A stretch of 64,000 nt of DNA from an uncultured Christensenella sp. (GTDB lineage: Bacteria > Bacillota > Clostridia > Christensenellales > UBA3700): NCBI GenBank assembly GCA_949284695.1, contig CASDWJ010000019.1:22046-86045 (forward strand), read 5' to 3'. This document shows positions 8,983-18,148 of the stretch, one piece after another. The position numbers were made by a program, and so were the translations under genes. The notes below the pieces were generated by a model. That model was not told where the DNA came from and made no database searches. It saw nothing but the letters and a program-made list of their open reading frames with translations. Positions within the stretch are counted from its first letter, which is position 1; the number at the start of each line of letters is the position of its first letter.

Positions 8983-9639
8983 TCAGAATTTTTCGTCCGA
9001 AAACACGAAAACCTTCGTGCAGTCGCCGTCGAAATAATCGCGGTGCACTTCTATCGTATCGCCGTCAATGCGTACGATCTGTTCCTCATCGAAAAGCTCG
9101 AGGAATTTGTCGACTTTGTCAACGTCTATCTTGCAGGAAGGAGTCTCGTAGTGCATCGGTATGACGATGTCCGGCATGAGAAAATCAACGTACTCCTTGG
9201 CTTGCTCCGCGTCTATCGTATAGTTGCCGCCGACCGGGATCATCAGCACGTTGACCGAGCCTATCGAATCGCCCAGTTTCACCGTACATTCTTCTCCCAC
9301 GTCACCGAGGTGACAGAGGTCGACGCCGTCTATCCTGAATTTGAAGATCAGGTTTTCGCCTCTCTTTTTACCGCCCTCGTTGTCGTGGTAGCTGAGCAGC
9401 GAAGATACGTCGATACCTTTGACTTCCCAGTACCCCAGAGAGTCGATAACCTGCACGTCGGCGTTGAGTTTTTTCAGGTCGTCGTGATCGTTGTGGTGGT
9501 GGCTTAGAGTCACGGCGTCGGCGTTGACGTCCTGCATCTCGTAACCGACCAGCTTCTTACTGTAAGGGTCCGTCACTACGACGGTGCCCGTGGACTCTTC
9601 CAGTTTAAAAGCCGAGTGACCCAGCCAAGTAATTTTCAT
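8983..9639 (-). CDS. UPF0173 family metallo-beta-lactamase-fold hydrolase
   Basis: 218 residues, the full length of the family. It starts MKITWLGHSAFKLE, typical of UPF0173, and carries the metal motif SHHHNDHDD (about 47-54; HxHxDH type), GDVGE for the next metal ligand and MHYE near residue 164 as the distal His. Members are presumed Zn-dependent hydrolases of unknown substrate in the cytoplasm. The start lies 3 nt after the stop of prs, so the two genes are co-transcribed and perhaps coupled. Confidence 0.93.
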   Translation of the reverse strand: MKITWLGHSAFKLEESTGTVVVTDPYSKKLVGYEMQDVNADAVTLSHHHNDHDDLKKLNADVQVIDSLGYWEVKGIDVSSLLSYHDNEGGKKRGENLIFKFRIDGVDLCHLGDVGEECTVKLGDSIGSVNVLMIPVGGNYTIDAEQAKEYVDFLMPDIVIPMHYETPSCKIDVDKVDKFLELFDEEQIVRIDGDTIEVHRDYFDGDCTKVFVFSDEKF

Positions 9640-9642
9640 AAT

Positions 9643-10839
9643 TTATTCCTCTATATCCAAAGCAATCTGCTCCGGTTTGTTAGCGTTGAATTTTGCGATA
9701 AGTTCGTGGATCTTGTCGTGCGGGTCGAGCAATTCGCTGAGCGACTTGTTCTGATCGCAAGCGGAGATGATGTACGCAAGGAACTTGGACATATCCGCCT
9801 GTATGAACCACTTTCTTTCAAGCAGCTCCTTGGGAGCGTAAGTCAGATTCGTGCTGATGACCGCGGTGAAAAGTCCCTGCTCGTAAGCGTCGTCGAACTT
9901 CTTGAGTCCCTCGGTGAACAGCGCATAGGTCGCCGAAAGGAATATCTTGCCGCAACCTCTTTCCTTGAGCTCGTTGCACAGCTTGAGCATCGAATCGCCT
10001 GTCGCGATGATGTCGTCGGCGACGAAGATGTCCTTGTTGTGGACGTCATTGCCGATATACTCGTGCGCGACGATCGGGTTCCTGCCGTTGACGACGTTGG
10101 CGTAGTCCCTTCTCTTGTAGAACATGCCGAGGTCTGTGCCGAGCACCGAAGCGTAATAGATGTTACGACTCATAGCGCCTTCGTCTGGGCTGACGATCAT
10201 AAATCTTTCTCTGGTCATGTCGAGGTCTGTATAAGAACGCAGCATCGCCTTGAGTATCTGATAGGTGGGCAGGAAGTTGTCGAAGCCCATGAGGGGCACC
10301 GCGTTCTGCACGCGCGGATCGTGAGCGTCAAAGGTGATGATCTCGCTTACGCCCATCGACGTGAGTTCCTGAAGCATCTGCGCGCAGTCGAGAGACTCTC
10401 TCGCATTGCGGCGGTGCTGTCTGCCGCCGTAAAGGCTGGGCATTACCACGGTGATCGACTTCGCCTTGCCGCCGCACGCCGCTATGACTCTCTTGAGGTC
10501 GCAGTAGTGGTCGTCGGGCGACATATTGTTTTCAAAGCCGAACATATTGTATGTGATAGAATAATTGCCCACGTCGCAGAGGATATAGAGATCCTTGCCT
10601 CTGATCGTCTCCATAACGAGTCCCTTGCCGTCTCCCGTGGTGAATCTGGGGCATACGTTCTTTATAAGGAATGTATCGCGGTGAAAGTTCTTGCCCTGCG
10701 CCTTCGCCTCCTGGTTGTACCAGTTGACGAGGTAGTAGTCAACCTTGTCGCCGAGTTCTTTCGCACCCGCAAGCGCGATCAGCGCCATGTTGGAAGTGTC
10801 TTTGTCAAAATTGAATATAGACTCAAAAAACGGTCTCAT
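9643..10839 (-). CDS. prs: Ribose-phosphate pyrophosphokinase (PRPP synthetase), long form
   Basis: 398 residues, against about 315 for the usual enzyme. The product makes PRPP from ribose 5-phosphate and ATP, feeding purine, pyrimidine, His, Trp and NAD synthesis. Both phosphoribosyltransferase-type halves are visible; ITFDAHDPRVQNA (168-180) matches the conserved DxHxxQxQ-type segment, SLYGGRQHRR (135-144) the ATP loop, and DDIIATGDS (275-283) the PRPP loop, which normally reads DDMIDTxGT. The extra length is at the N-terminus and in the last 60 residues. GGAGG precedes the ATG. Longer variants of this kind are known to me from clostridia; whether it is fully active is not shown here. Confidence 0.9.
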   Translation of the reverse strand: MRPFFESIFNFDKDTSNMALIALAGAKELGDKVDYYLVNWYNQEAKAQGKNFHRDTFLIKNVCPRFTTGDGKGLVMETIRGKDLYILCDVGNYSITYNMFGFENNMSPDDHYCDLKRVIAACGGKAKSITVVMPSLYGGRQHRRNARESLDCAQMLQELTSMGVSEIITFDAHDPRVQNAVPLMGFDNFLPTYQILKAMLRSYTDLDMTRERFMIVSPDEGAMSRNIYYASVLGTDLGMFYKRRDYANVVNGRNPIVAHEYIGNDVHNKDIFVADDIIATGDSMLKLCNELKERGCGKIFLSATYALFTEGLKKFDDAYEQGLFTAVISTNLTYAPKELLERKWFIQADMSKFLAYIISACDQNKSLSELLDPHDKIHELIAKFNANKPEQIALDIEE

Positions 10840-11109
10840 TCTTGCCTCCGTATTTATAAATATTGTCTTTGGATTTCACGGTATAAGAGTATTCGGCGTC
10901 TGCACTTTTGCGACGCGATAGATATAAAATTGTATTTTGAAGTCGGTCGTCAGGTAAGTGATCCATAACTCCTCTCAGAATAAATATAATCGCGGCAACT
11001 GCCTCGGTTACATAAATATATTATCATTTAATAAGTTTTATTTCAACTAAAAAACAGAGTGAATTTTCAATAATTTTCGTCAATATTTTAACGCAAGCGC
11101 GAAAACTCT

Positions 11110-11835
11110 TTACGCCTGCGCTTTTTTAAACACCTCGCCTATCGGCTCGTCGAACACGAGCGTCGCGTCGCTTCTGAACAGCGCGGTTTTGTTTATCAGC
11201 ACGAGATCTTTGCCGTGAAAATACCTGACAAGATCCGCCGCGGGATATACTCTCAGCGATGTTCCGCCGATTATCAGAGTGTCAGCCTCGGACACGTATT
11301 CTATCGCTCTTTCAAACACACCTTCGGGCAACTGCTCGCCGTAAAGCACTACGTCGGGCTTGATCAGTCCGCCGCATTCGCATACGGGCACTCCGCCAGA
11401 GTCCGCAACGTAACGGGCGTCGTATTTTCTGCCGCATACGGTACACGTATTGCTATGTATGGTGCCGTGAAGTTCCAGCACACTCCTGCTGCCAGCTGCC
11501 TGATGCAGACCGTCGATATTCTGCGTTATCACGGCTTTCACAAGCTCTTTCTTCTCCAGATCGGCAAGCGCGAGGTGCGCCGCGTTGGGCTTTGCGGAAA
11601 GCGGCAGCATATACTTTTTGTAGAAGTCGTAAAAATACTCCGTATGACTGTAAAAAAAGTCGTGCGAAAGTATTATCTCGGGCGGAATGTCGTATTTTTT
11701 TGCAAATATTCCTCCCGCAGAACGAAAATCCGGCACTCCGCTTTCGGTAGAAACGCCCGCGCCGCCGAAAAAGACGACGTTGCCTTTTGACAACATATCT
11801 TTCAATGCGTTTACTCTTTTAGCAAAATCTTCCAT
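11110..11835 (-). CDS. cobB: NAD-dependent protein deacylase, Sir2 family
   Basis: 241 residues, normal for a bacterial class U/III sirtuin. NAD loop GAGVSTESGVPDFRS (25-39), TQNIDGLH (104-111), catalytic His in ELHG (His123), and a zinc ribbon of C131-x2-C134 and C152-x-C154. It removes acetyl or other acyl groups from lysines at the cost of NAD. It starts 13 nt after the stop of the GH30 gene and so is likely in the same transcript, an unexpected pairing. Confidence 0.94.
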   Translation of the reverse strand: MEDFAKRVNALKDMLSKGNVVFFGGAGVSTESGVPDFRSAGGIFAKKYDIPPEIILSHDFFYSHTEYFYDFYKKYMLPLSAKPNAAHLALADLEKKELVKAVITQNIDGLHQAAGSRSVLELHGTIHSNTCTVCGRKYDARYVADSGGVPVCECGGLIKPDVVLYGEQLPEGVFERAIEYVSEADTLIIGGTSLRVYPAADLVRYFHGKDLVLINKTALFRSDATLVFDEPIGEVFKKAQA

Positions 11836-11848
11836 TTTTCCTTATTTG

Positions 11849-13474
11849 TTATTTCGTGAGCACATATGTCGTTATGCTCTGCGCGGGAAGGGTGACTTTG
11901 CCCGTCCATTCTCCCGCGACTTCGTTCCAACCCGTCTGCGTCTCACCGGTCGTGCATACCGTCGTCGCGTTCTTGTAGTCGTACAGACCGCCTACGGTCA
12001 CGTTCTTTTCGCTTTTAGAATTGTTGATGACGACAAGCACTACGCTGCCGTCGGCTTTTTTGAACGCGCTGTAATCCAGCCCCGCCCAGCCCGTCAGGTC
12101 AGAACACGTCGCGTCCACGCGCACGTCGCCTTTGTCGATATAACGCGAGAACTGTCCCATCACGTAGTATCTCTTGAGAACGGAAAGTTTCTGCGTGCCG
12201 TCGTCGAGTACGTCCCAGTAAACGAGACCGTCGTTGTAATCGCACGGCGAGACCGCGAGCCACCAGTTCCAGTCCACGGCGCTCAGCATAGTCAGATCGC
12301 GGCTTATCACGTTGCCGAGAAGAAGTCCACTCTCAATAGTATCGCTTCTGCCGCCGACCATCTCGCAATATTCAGTTATCGAAATGCCGAGTCCGGGGAA
12401 ATTCTTGTCAATGTAATCCTGATATTTGTCTCTGTGCATTTTGCTGTCGTCCGCGCCGTAAGAATGGGCAGAGATATACTTGATGTCGTCGAAATAGTCG
12501 TATTCGCTCATCGCCTCGAGATATTCTTTTATATCTTTGCGGTCGATATAGAATTTATAGTTTCCGCTTTCCAGCACGTCGCACTCGTAAGAAGTGCCGT
12601 TAGCCGCGTTGTACGCTTCGAGCTTGTCGAAAAACACGTCGTAAAATTTCGCAAGAGGCTCCGGATCGAAATGACAGCCTTCCTGCGAAGAACCTTCTCC
12701 GCCCCAGTCCCACTGCGGCTCGTTGACAGGACTTATCACGACCTCGGGCACATTTTCGAGTGCCGACAGGTGTTTCTCGACAAGGTTGTCGACTATGATG
12801 AGTATATAATCACAATACGCCTCGTAAAATTCCTCTTTGAGATTATTCTGCTGTACTTCCGCGCCCGTACACGTGCCCGATACCGTCATAAGATAATGCG
12901 GAGAATTGGCAAAGAAAACTATTTTGTCTATGCTGCCCGTAGCAAGCGCCATATCGAGCATTTCAAGCGCGCCCGCGTCGCGGGTAAAATCGTAATTGCT
13001 CTCGTCGGCGAAAGCGGCTTTGAGCTGTTCGTCGGACGCGTCGAGGAAGTTCTCCGCCATAAAGAAGCTCTCCGCGCGCCTGTCGGGATCGAAATCCGAT
13101 TTATTGTAAGGGAATACGTCGTCGAGGTTCTCGTCCGCAGAACCGCCGCCGATATTGAATCTCGCGATATTCAGCCTGAGTCCGTCCTCGCCGTAAAGCA
13201 TAGCGATCGACTGTTCTTTGACCTCGTCGGTGCCTTCAAGCCCGAGTCTCTGGAACGTCCACGCCATAGAAGCTCCGAATCCCTGCACCGTCTGCATCTC
13301 GCTGCCGAGATCGACGCTGATGCGCAGATTCGCATATGCGGCTACGCAATAAATACTCAGGCAGATCGCGGCGATAATGACAAGCACCAAAACCGTCAAT
13401 CCCGTCTTTTTCGCGATATTTTTGCCGTTGTCTCTGAAAAACGTCTTTATTTCTTCTTTGGAAATCCTGTTCAA
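11849..13474 (-). CDS. Membrane-anchored glycoside hydrolase family 30
   Basis: 541 residues. The start is TTG at 13474 with GGGGAG 7 nt upstream. An uncleaved anchor (residues 24-47) follows a basic N-terminus, so the enzyme faces outward. Then a (beta/alpha)8 barrel with the GH30 opening motif TVQGFGASMAW (62-72), acid/base Glu252 in SPVNEPQW and nucleophile Glu368 in ITEYCEM, ending in a beta-sandwich (about 440-541). GH30 members cleave glucosylceramide, beta-1,6-glucan or glucuronoxylan; the subfamily is not clear. A TTGCGC-17-TATAAT promoter lies upstream and the sirtuin gene follows. Confidence 0.92.
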   Translation of the reverse strand: MNRISKEEIKTFFRDNGKNIAKKTGLTVLVLVIIAAICLSIYCVAAYANLRISVDLGSEMQTVQGFGASMAWTFQRLGLEGTDEVKEQSIAMLYGEDGLRLNIARFNIGGGSADENLDDVFPYNKSDFDPDRRAESFFMAENFLDASDEQLKAAFADESNYDFTRDAGALEMLDMALATGSIDKIVFFANSPHYLMTVSGTCTGAEVQQNNLKEEFYEAYCDYILIIVDNLVEKHLSALENVPEVVISPVNEPQWDWGGEGSSQEGCHFDPEPLAKFYDVFFDKLEAYNAANGTSYECDVLESGNYKFYIDRKDIKEYLEAMSEYDYFDDIKYISAHSYGADDSKMHRDKYQDYIDKNFPGLGISITEYCEMVGGRSDTIESGLLLGNVISRDLTMLSAVDWNWWLAVSPCDYNDGLVYWDVLDDGTQKLSVLKRYYVMGQFSRYIDKGDVRVDATCSDLTGWAGLDYSAFKKADGSVVLVVINNSKSEKNVTVGGLYDYKNATTVCTTGETQTGWNEVAGEWTGKVTLPAQSITTYVLTK

Positions 13475-13503
13475 AGTCTTTCTCCCCCGTGCCGATTTAC
13501 TTA

Positions 13504-13532
13504 ATTATACCAAACGCAGCCGCACCGCGCAA
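13504..13532 (-). promoter_or_regulatory. Promoter of the GH30-sirtuin operon
   Basis: Minus strand TTGCGC (13532-13527), 17-nt spacer, TATAAT (13509-13504). Confidence 0.7.
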
Positions 13533-13643
13533 CAAAAAATAAAAAAGGCGGCGCAAAACGAGAGTATCGTTTTATGCCGTTATTTCACCGAAATATCCAT
13601 ATTTGCGGGTTATAACGCCCGCACATTTCCGCACCGACGTTTT

Positions 13644-14123
13644 TCAGGCGCGCGCTATTTTTGCAAATAAAGCCTGCGTCGCTCTCGCCAGATCCTCGGG
13701 GGAAGTCTCCACCTGCCGTCCCACCTTTCCCGCGCTGTAAACTATCTTTTCCTTGTCTTTCGCGCTCTCGTCGATGACGGTGACGAACTTCTTCTTCATA
13801 CCTATCGGACTGCAACCGCCGTGGATATATCCCGTCAGCGGAAGAAGCTGTTTTTGCGGTATCATCTCAACGTTTTTGACCCCGACGCTCGCCGCCGCCG
13901 CTTTGAGATCGAGAGACCCTGTGACGGGCACGACGAATACGTAATTCCTGCGGTCGTGTCCTTCCGTCACAAGCGTCTTGAACACGCATGACGGGTCTTT
14001 GCCGAGCGCTTTGGCTACAAGCGCGCCGTCCGTGGTCGTATTGTCGTACTCGTACGCCTCGTATGCTATGCCGAGAGTATCGAGCGTTCTCATCACGTTG
14101 GTCTTGTCTGTCTTCTTGCTCAT
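13644..14123 (-). CDS. ybaK: Cys-tRNA(Pro)/Cys-tRNA(Cys) deacylase, YbaK/EbsC family
   Basis: 159 residues, full length for the family. The YbaK fold is shown by VFKTLVTEG, YVFVVPVTGSLDLKAAA, and the LTGYIHGGCSPIG loop, which matches the conserved GYxxGgxsPig segment. It hydrolyses mischarged Cys-tRNA(Pro) and works in trans with prolyl-tRNA synthetase. The ATG overlaps the stop of the upstream PHP gene by 4 nt (ATGA), so translation is coupled. Confidence 0.94.
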   Translation of the reverse strand: MSKKTDKTNVMRTLDTLGIAYEAYEYDNTTTDGALVAKALGKDPSCVFKTLVTEGHDRRNYVFVVPVTGSLDLKAAAASVGVKNVEMIPQKQLLPLTGYIHGGCSPIGMKKKFVTVIDESAKDKEKIVYSAGKVGRQVETSPEDLARATQALFAKIARA

Positions 14124-14824
14124 CTCTTTTTTATCACCTCGTAATCGCCACTTCTCAGTATCGAAACAAGGTCTTTTTCATCCTTTGGCGCACGTCTGAG
14201 AAGCACTCCTCCTCCCTGACCGCCTTCGCAATGAAAATCGCTTCCTCCCGTCGGGATAAGCCCTCGTCTCGTACAGACTTTTTCCGCTTTTTTGTTGTGC
14301 GAATTGTGACCGGGATGCAGATTTGCGATCTCGACGCCGTCCACGTAATTGTAATCCACCTCTGTGCATATCGACCTGTAAGGATGCGCCACGACGAGCA
14401 GACAGCCGTGTTTTTCCGCCCAGTCGTGAAACTGCTTGAGATCGTCGAAATTGAGTATGTCGTAACCGTACTCGAGAAGGAGCTCGGGCGTAATGCCGTA
14501 GACGAGTATCTCCGCATAGGGAGGCGCATACTTGTAATAGGTACAGAAATCGGGCGCCGCTTCCAGCCCGAAAAACACGTCGATGCCGTATCTTGCGCAC
14601 TCGTCTTTCAGCTGATAGTAGTCGTGCATATAGTCGGTCATGACGTTGAGTCTGCTGCCGAAACACTGCGCGACGTAACCGAACAGATCTGTCCTATTGA
14701 AATGATTGGTCACCACGATACCGTTGTAACCCGCCTCTGCGTAAATACGCGCTATATCGCAAGGATCTTCCTGCCCGCAGTGGCTGTTGTGAATCGTATG
14801 CAAATGCATTTCCAGTTTATACAT
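14120..14824 (-). CDS. PHP-domain metal-dependent phosphoesterase
   Basis: 234 residues. PHP motifs in order: MHLHTIHNSHC (motif I, HxH), GYNGIVVTNH (II), GLEAAPDF (acidic ligand), VVAHPYRS (III), and GSDFHCE (IV, SDxH). The family hydrolyses phosphate mono- or diesters at a trinuclear metal site; the substrate of this one is unknown. GGAG precedes the ATG. It overlaps ybaK by 4 nt, so the pair forms one operon. Confidence 0.9.
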   Translation of the reverse strand: MYKLEMHLHTIHNSHCGQEDPCDIARIYAEAGYNGIVVTNHFNRTDLFGYVAQCFGSRLNVMTDYMHDYYQLKDECARYGIDVFFGLEAAPDFCTYYKYAPPYAEILVYGITPELLLEYGYDILNFDDLKQFHDWAEKHGCLLVVAHPYRSICTEVDYNYVDGVEIANLHPGHNSHNKKAEKVCTRRGLIPTGGSDFHCEGGQGGGVLLRRAPKDEKDLVSILRSGDYEVIKKR

Positions 14825-14961
14825 GTTGATCTCCGTGCTCCCCCTTCACGCACCTCGTCGGGCTTTCCGTCCGCTCCAATCCGACAGCGGATTTTATCTG
14901 CCCGTGTTGGTTTTAGATGTTTTACCCGCGCAACGCGTCAGCACGCGGGCGCAATGCACGC

Positions 14962-15846
14962 TCAGGCGTCAAAGGACACTTTATAAGTATAGCTGAACGT
15001 CTTGCCCGGCTCGAGCATATGCACAAACGCCTTGTCCTTGAGTTCTCTGTCCGGATTCAGCTTATCGGGAGCGCCGTGCCACGGCTCTACGCATACGTAA
15101 GCGCCGCTCTCCTCCATGCTCCAGAACGCAAGCACGTCCACCTCTCCGAAATCGAAATAGACGCTCTCTCCGTCAGCGAGTCTGAGCGCGAGCTTGTCTG
15201 TGCCGACGTCTGTCAGCATTACGGTCTTGTATTTTATCATCACGTCCTTGCCCGTACTCAGCCTGCTTATGGTGCCGAAGGGCGCTTTGCCCGTGATGTA
15301 ATGTCCTTTTTCTTCGAGCGTCAGGTAATCGGGCGAGATCTCTTTGAGAAAATCTATATAGTTGCCGTCAGTATTTATCCTGCCGTTTTCGTAGGTCGCG
15401 CACACGTTGAAAGCGGGATGCGCTCCCATCATGAAATACATGAGTTTGTCGTCGACGTTCTTCGCGGTATGGGTCACAGTCAGCGAGCCGTCCTCGACTT
15501 TGAACCTGACCGAATACTCGTATTTGTAGGGATATTTTGTTAGCGAATCCTCGTTCCATACGTTGGTCAGCACGGTCTCGCTGTCAGAGATCCTCGTCTC
15601 CGAGAAGGGCTGATGTCTGCACACGCCGTGCAAAGGCACGTCATAGCGTTTGCCATCCACGGTATACCAGCCGTCTTTCTGTCTCGCGACAAACGGGAAT
15701 ATAACGACGTCCTGCTCAGTCCACGAATCCGCGCTCCCCTGCCAGAGGAACTCTCTGCCGTCTCTCGTTCTCTTGAGCGACGAGAGGGTCGCTCCGTCGG
15801 AATTGACCGACACGCTCAATTTGCCGTCAGATATTGTCGATATCAT
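14962..15846 (-). CDS. Aldose 1-epimerase family protein (LacX-like)
   Basis: 294 residues. The galactose-mutarotase fold is seen in GATLSSLKRTRDGREFLWQG near the start, PFVARQKDGWY, LHGVCRHQPF (first active-site His), FMMGAHPAFNV (second His) and the terminal ESGAYVCVEPWHG (Glu general base region). This LacX branch is often near sugar-use genes and may interconvert anomers of sugars or sugar phosphates. GGAGGTGAA precedes the ATG. No downstream partner. Confidence 0.9.
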   Translation of the reverse strand: MISTISDGKLSVSVNSDGATLSSLKRTRDGREFLWQGSADSWTEQDVVIFPFVARQKDGWYTVDGKRYDVPLHGVCRHQPFSETRISDSETVLTNVWNEDSLTKYPYKYEYSVRFKVEDGSLTVTHTAKNVDDKLMYFMMGAHPAFNVCATYENGRINTDGNYIDFLKEISPDYLTLEEKGHYITGKAPFGTISRLSTGKDVMIKYKTVMLTDVGTDKLALRLADGESVYFDFGEVDVLAFWSMEESGAYVCVEPWHGAPDKLNPDRELKDKAFVHMLEPGKTFSYTYKVSFDA

Positions 15847-15870
15847 AAATTCACCTCCGCAATATCAATA

Positions 15871-15899
15871 ATTATATCACACCGCGCGTTTTTTGTCCA
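15871..15899 (-). promoter_or_regulatory. Promoter of the LacX-like gene
   Basis: Minus strand TGGACA (15899-15894), 17 nt, TATAAT (15876-15871). Confidence 0.7.
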
Positions 15900-15981
15900 T
15901 AACCTGAGCACGCGTAAACCGCCTTTTCCGGCTTTTAACCCGCTTTTAACGCCGCCGCGCGCGCAATAAATAAATCACGTC

Positions 15982-16010
15982 TTGACAACGCCCGACGAAT
16001 ATAAGATAAT
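15982..16010 (+). promoter_or_regulatory. Promoter of the aminopeptidase-YhhN operon
   Basis: TTGACA (15982-15987), 17 nt, GATAAT (16005-16010); leader of about 50 nt before the ATG at 16070. Confidence 0.8.
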
Positions 16011-16069
16011 AATAATGTACGGGGGAATGTATACGCCCGCGCAAGTTGCTTACTAAGTTGGAGTGGAAT

Positions 16070-17293
16070 ATGAAGTCGACAATCAGAAGGTATGCAAAAT
16101 TGATGGTCAAGACGGGTGCCTGCGTCCGCAAGGACGACGACGTCCTCATCATCTCCTCGATAGAGGGAGCGCCTCTCGCGCAGGCGATCACGGAATTCTG
16201 TTATAAAGCCAAGGCAAAGCGCGTGACGCTGGTCTATTCGGACGACAAGGCGAGCCGCCTGCACTTCCTTTATCAGGACGAGGCAACGCTGACCGATATC
16301 CCGTCCTGGGAAGCGGAAATGAAAAACTCTTACAAGGGCAAGCATGCCGTTACGATACGCATCCTCACCGAGGATCCTCACCTGTACGACGGCGTCGACC
16401 CGCACAAGGTAGCCGCGCGCTCGAGAGCGGCGCACAAGGCTTTCGCCGAATATTACGACAACGCGATGTCCAACAAGATCCGCTGGACTCTTTGCGCTGT
16501 CCCCGGTAAAGAATGGGCAAAGACGGTGTTCCCCGACCTCTCGCCGTCGAAGGCGGTGGCAAAGCTGTGGGAACTGATAATAAAGGCGATGCGTCTCGAC
16601 GAAAAGGATTGCGTAAAGGCCTGGCAGGATTTTCAGAACGCGTCCGTCGCGAGAATAGACAAACTCAATTCGTTCGGGCTTAAGGAGCTGAGATACAAAA
16701 ACTCTCTCGGCACAGATTTCACCGTGGGTCTGCCCGAGGGCGCTTATTTCAGCGGAGCGAAAGAATACACGGTATACGGCGCGCCCTTCTGCGCGAATAT
16801 GCCGACAGAGGAGATCTTCACCCTGCCCGACAAGAATACGGGCAACGGCAAGATCGTCGCTTCGATGCCTCTCGTGCACAACGGCACGGTTATCGAAGAT
16901 TTCTGGCTGAAGATCGAAAACGGCGTCATAGTGGATTTCAACGCGAGGAAGGGCTACGAGACTCTGAAAAACATAATCGGAACCGACGAAGGTTCAAGGA
17001 GACTGGGCGAGATAGCGCTCGTGCAGTACGACTCCCCCATTCAGAATCTGAAGACCCTTTTCTACAACACTCTGTTCGACGAAAACGCAAGCTGTCACTT
17101 CGCGATCGGAGAAGCGTATCCGCTGATACGCGGCGCAGAAAAGATGTCGCGCGAGCAACTCGACGCCCTCGGCGTGAACCGCTCGGGCGAACACGTGGAT
17201 TTTATGGTCGGCACACCCGATCTCGACATAACGGGCATTACGGCAGACGGAGCCGAGGTCCCGATCTTCAGAGACGGCAATTTCTGTTTCTGA
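16070..17293 (+). CDS. M29 family aminopeptidase (aminopeptidase T type)
   Basis: 407 residues from the ATG at 16070, preferred over an upstream ATG at 16046 because GGAG sits just before it. Typical M29 length. Metal-ligand segments of the family are present: NMPTEEIFTLP (TEE), then the C-terminal ASCHFAIGEAYP, ending with VNRSGEHVDFMVGTPDLDITGI, which matches the conserved HxDxMxGtxdldi region. The enzyme removes N-terminal residues from peptides in the cytoplasm, using Co or Zn. YhhN follows 30 nt downstream in the same transcript. Confidence 0.93.
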   Translation: MKSTIRRYAKLMVKTGACVRKDDDVLIISSIEGAPLAQAITEFCYKAKAKRVTLVYSDDKASRLHFLYQDEATLTDIPSWEAEMKNSYKGKHAVTIRILTEDPHLYDGVDPHKVAARSRAAHKAFAEYYDNAMSNKIRWTLCAVPGKEWAKTVFPDLSPSKAVAKLWELIIKAMRLDEKDCVKAWQDFQNASVARIDKLNSFGLKELRYKNSLGTDFTVGLPEGAYFSGAKEYTVYGAPFCANMPTEEIFTLPDKNTGNGKIVASMPLVHNGTVIEDFWLKIENGVIVDFNARKGYETLKNIIGTDEGSRRLGEIALVQYDSPIQNLKTLFYNTLFDENASCHFAIGEAYPLIRGAEKMSREQLDALGVNRSGEHVDFMVGTPDLDITGITADGAEVPIFRDGNFCF

Positions 17294-17323
17294 CATACGT
17301 GCAAAAACGCGTGAGGTAAACTG

Positions 17324-18019
17324 ATGACAGGCATTTACGTTATTTCGGGAATAATGATAGTGACGGCTTTTCTGACCGCCGCTTTCTACGTCAACGAACA
17401 CCGCGTGGTCGCGACGATAGCAAAAGTCGTGTCCTCGCTCGGATTTATGCTCATCGGTTTCATAGCTCTGAGCAAGAATTTCGACAATCTGCTCAACCTC
17501 AAATACGGCATCGTAATGCTGACGGGACTTATGCTCTGTTTCGTCGGAGACGTGTTCCTGATGATAAAAGAACTGTTCACGGAGCGCACCGCCAACCTCT
17601 ACCTTCTCCTCGGCGTCGGCGCGTTTTCACTCGCTCAGATCATGTTCGCGATCCGCTTCATCATGTATGCCGACAGATTCATCTTCTGGCTGTTGCCGAT
17701 AGTGCTGATCGCTCCCGCGATACTTCTCGTCTCGCACAAACTCAAAATTGTCAGACTTGAAAAGACGGCGACAGGGCTCATCGCGTATTCTGTGATCATA
17801 GGATTTACCACGGTCTGCGCGCTCAATCTGCTGATAGTCAACCCGTCCGCGCGTTCGGTCGCGCTGCTTGTCGCGATGGCGGCGTTTATGATATCGGATA
17901 CCGCGCTGTGCTACACATATTACGGCAGATCGGTCACTCTGCGCCGCATACTCAATTATCTCGTAATGCTGTTTTATTACGCGGCTACAATACTTCTCGC
18001 ATACTCGATGTTGCTGTAA
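17324..18019 (+). CDS. YhhN family membrane protein (lysoplasmalogenase-like)
   Basis: 231 residues with about eight hydrophobic helices. The family pattern is present: GLMLCFVGDVFLM (conserved GDxxL), LLGVGAFSLAQIMFAI, and AFMISDTALCYTYY (SD motif). Eukaryotic relatives (TMEM86) hydrolyse the vinyl ether of lysoplasmalogens; bacterial ones are mostly uncharacterised. It may act on ether lipids in this anaerobe, which is inference. It is the second gene of the operon and is followed by a terminator. Confidence 0.85.
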   Translation: MTGIYVISGIMIVTAFLTAAFYVNEHRVVATIAKVVSSLGFMLIGFIALSKNFDNLLNLKYGIVMLTGLMLCFVGDVFLMIKELFTERTANLYLLLGVGAFSLAQIMFAIRFIMYADRFIFWLLPIVLIAPAILLVSHKLKIVRLEKTATGLIAYSVIIGFTTVCALNLLIVNPSARSVALLVAMAAFMISDTALCYTYYGRSVTLRRILNYLVMLFYYAATILLAYSMLL

Positions 18020-18051
18020 AACCCGATACATATCGCAAGAACTTATGTTCT

Positions 18052-18076
18052 CCTCCGATTTTTATCGGAGGTTTTT
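18052..18076 (+). terminator. Terminator of the aminopeptidase-YhhN operon
   Basis: CCTCCGAT-TTTT-ATCGGAGG stem followed by TTTTTC. Confidence 0.92.
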
Positions 18077-18111
18077 CTTTCTCCCGCAATCGCAGACCAC
18101 CGCGCGCGGAT

Positions 18112-18137
18112 AAAAAATCCGCTCCTTTCGGAGCGGA
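18112..18137 (-). terminator. Terminator of the 212-residue gene
   Basis: Minus strand TCCGCTCC-GAAA-GGAGCGGA followed by six T. Confidence 0.92.
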
Positions 18138-18148
18138 ACTTTTCTTGT

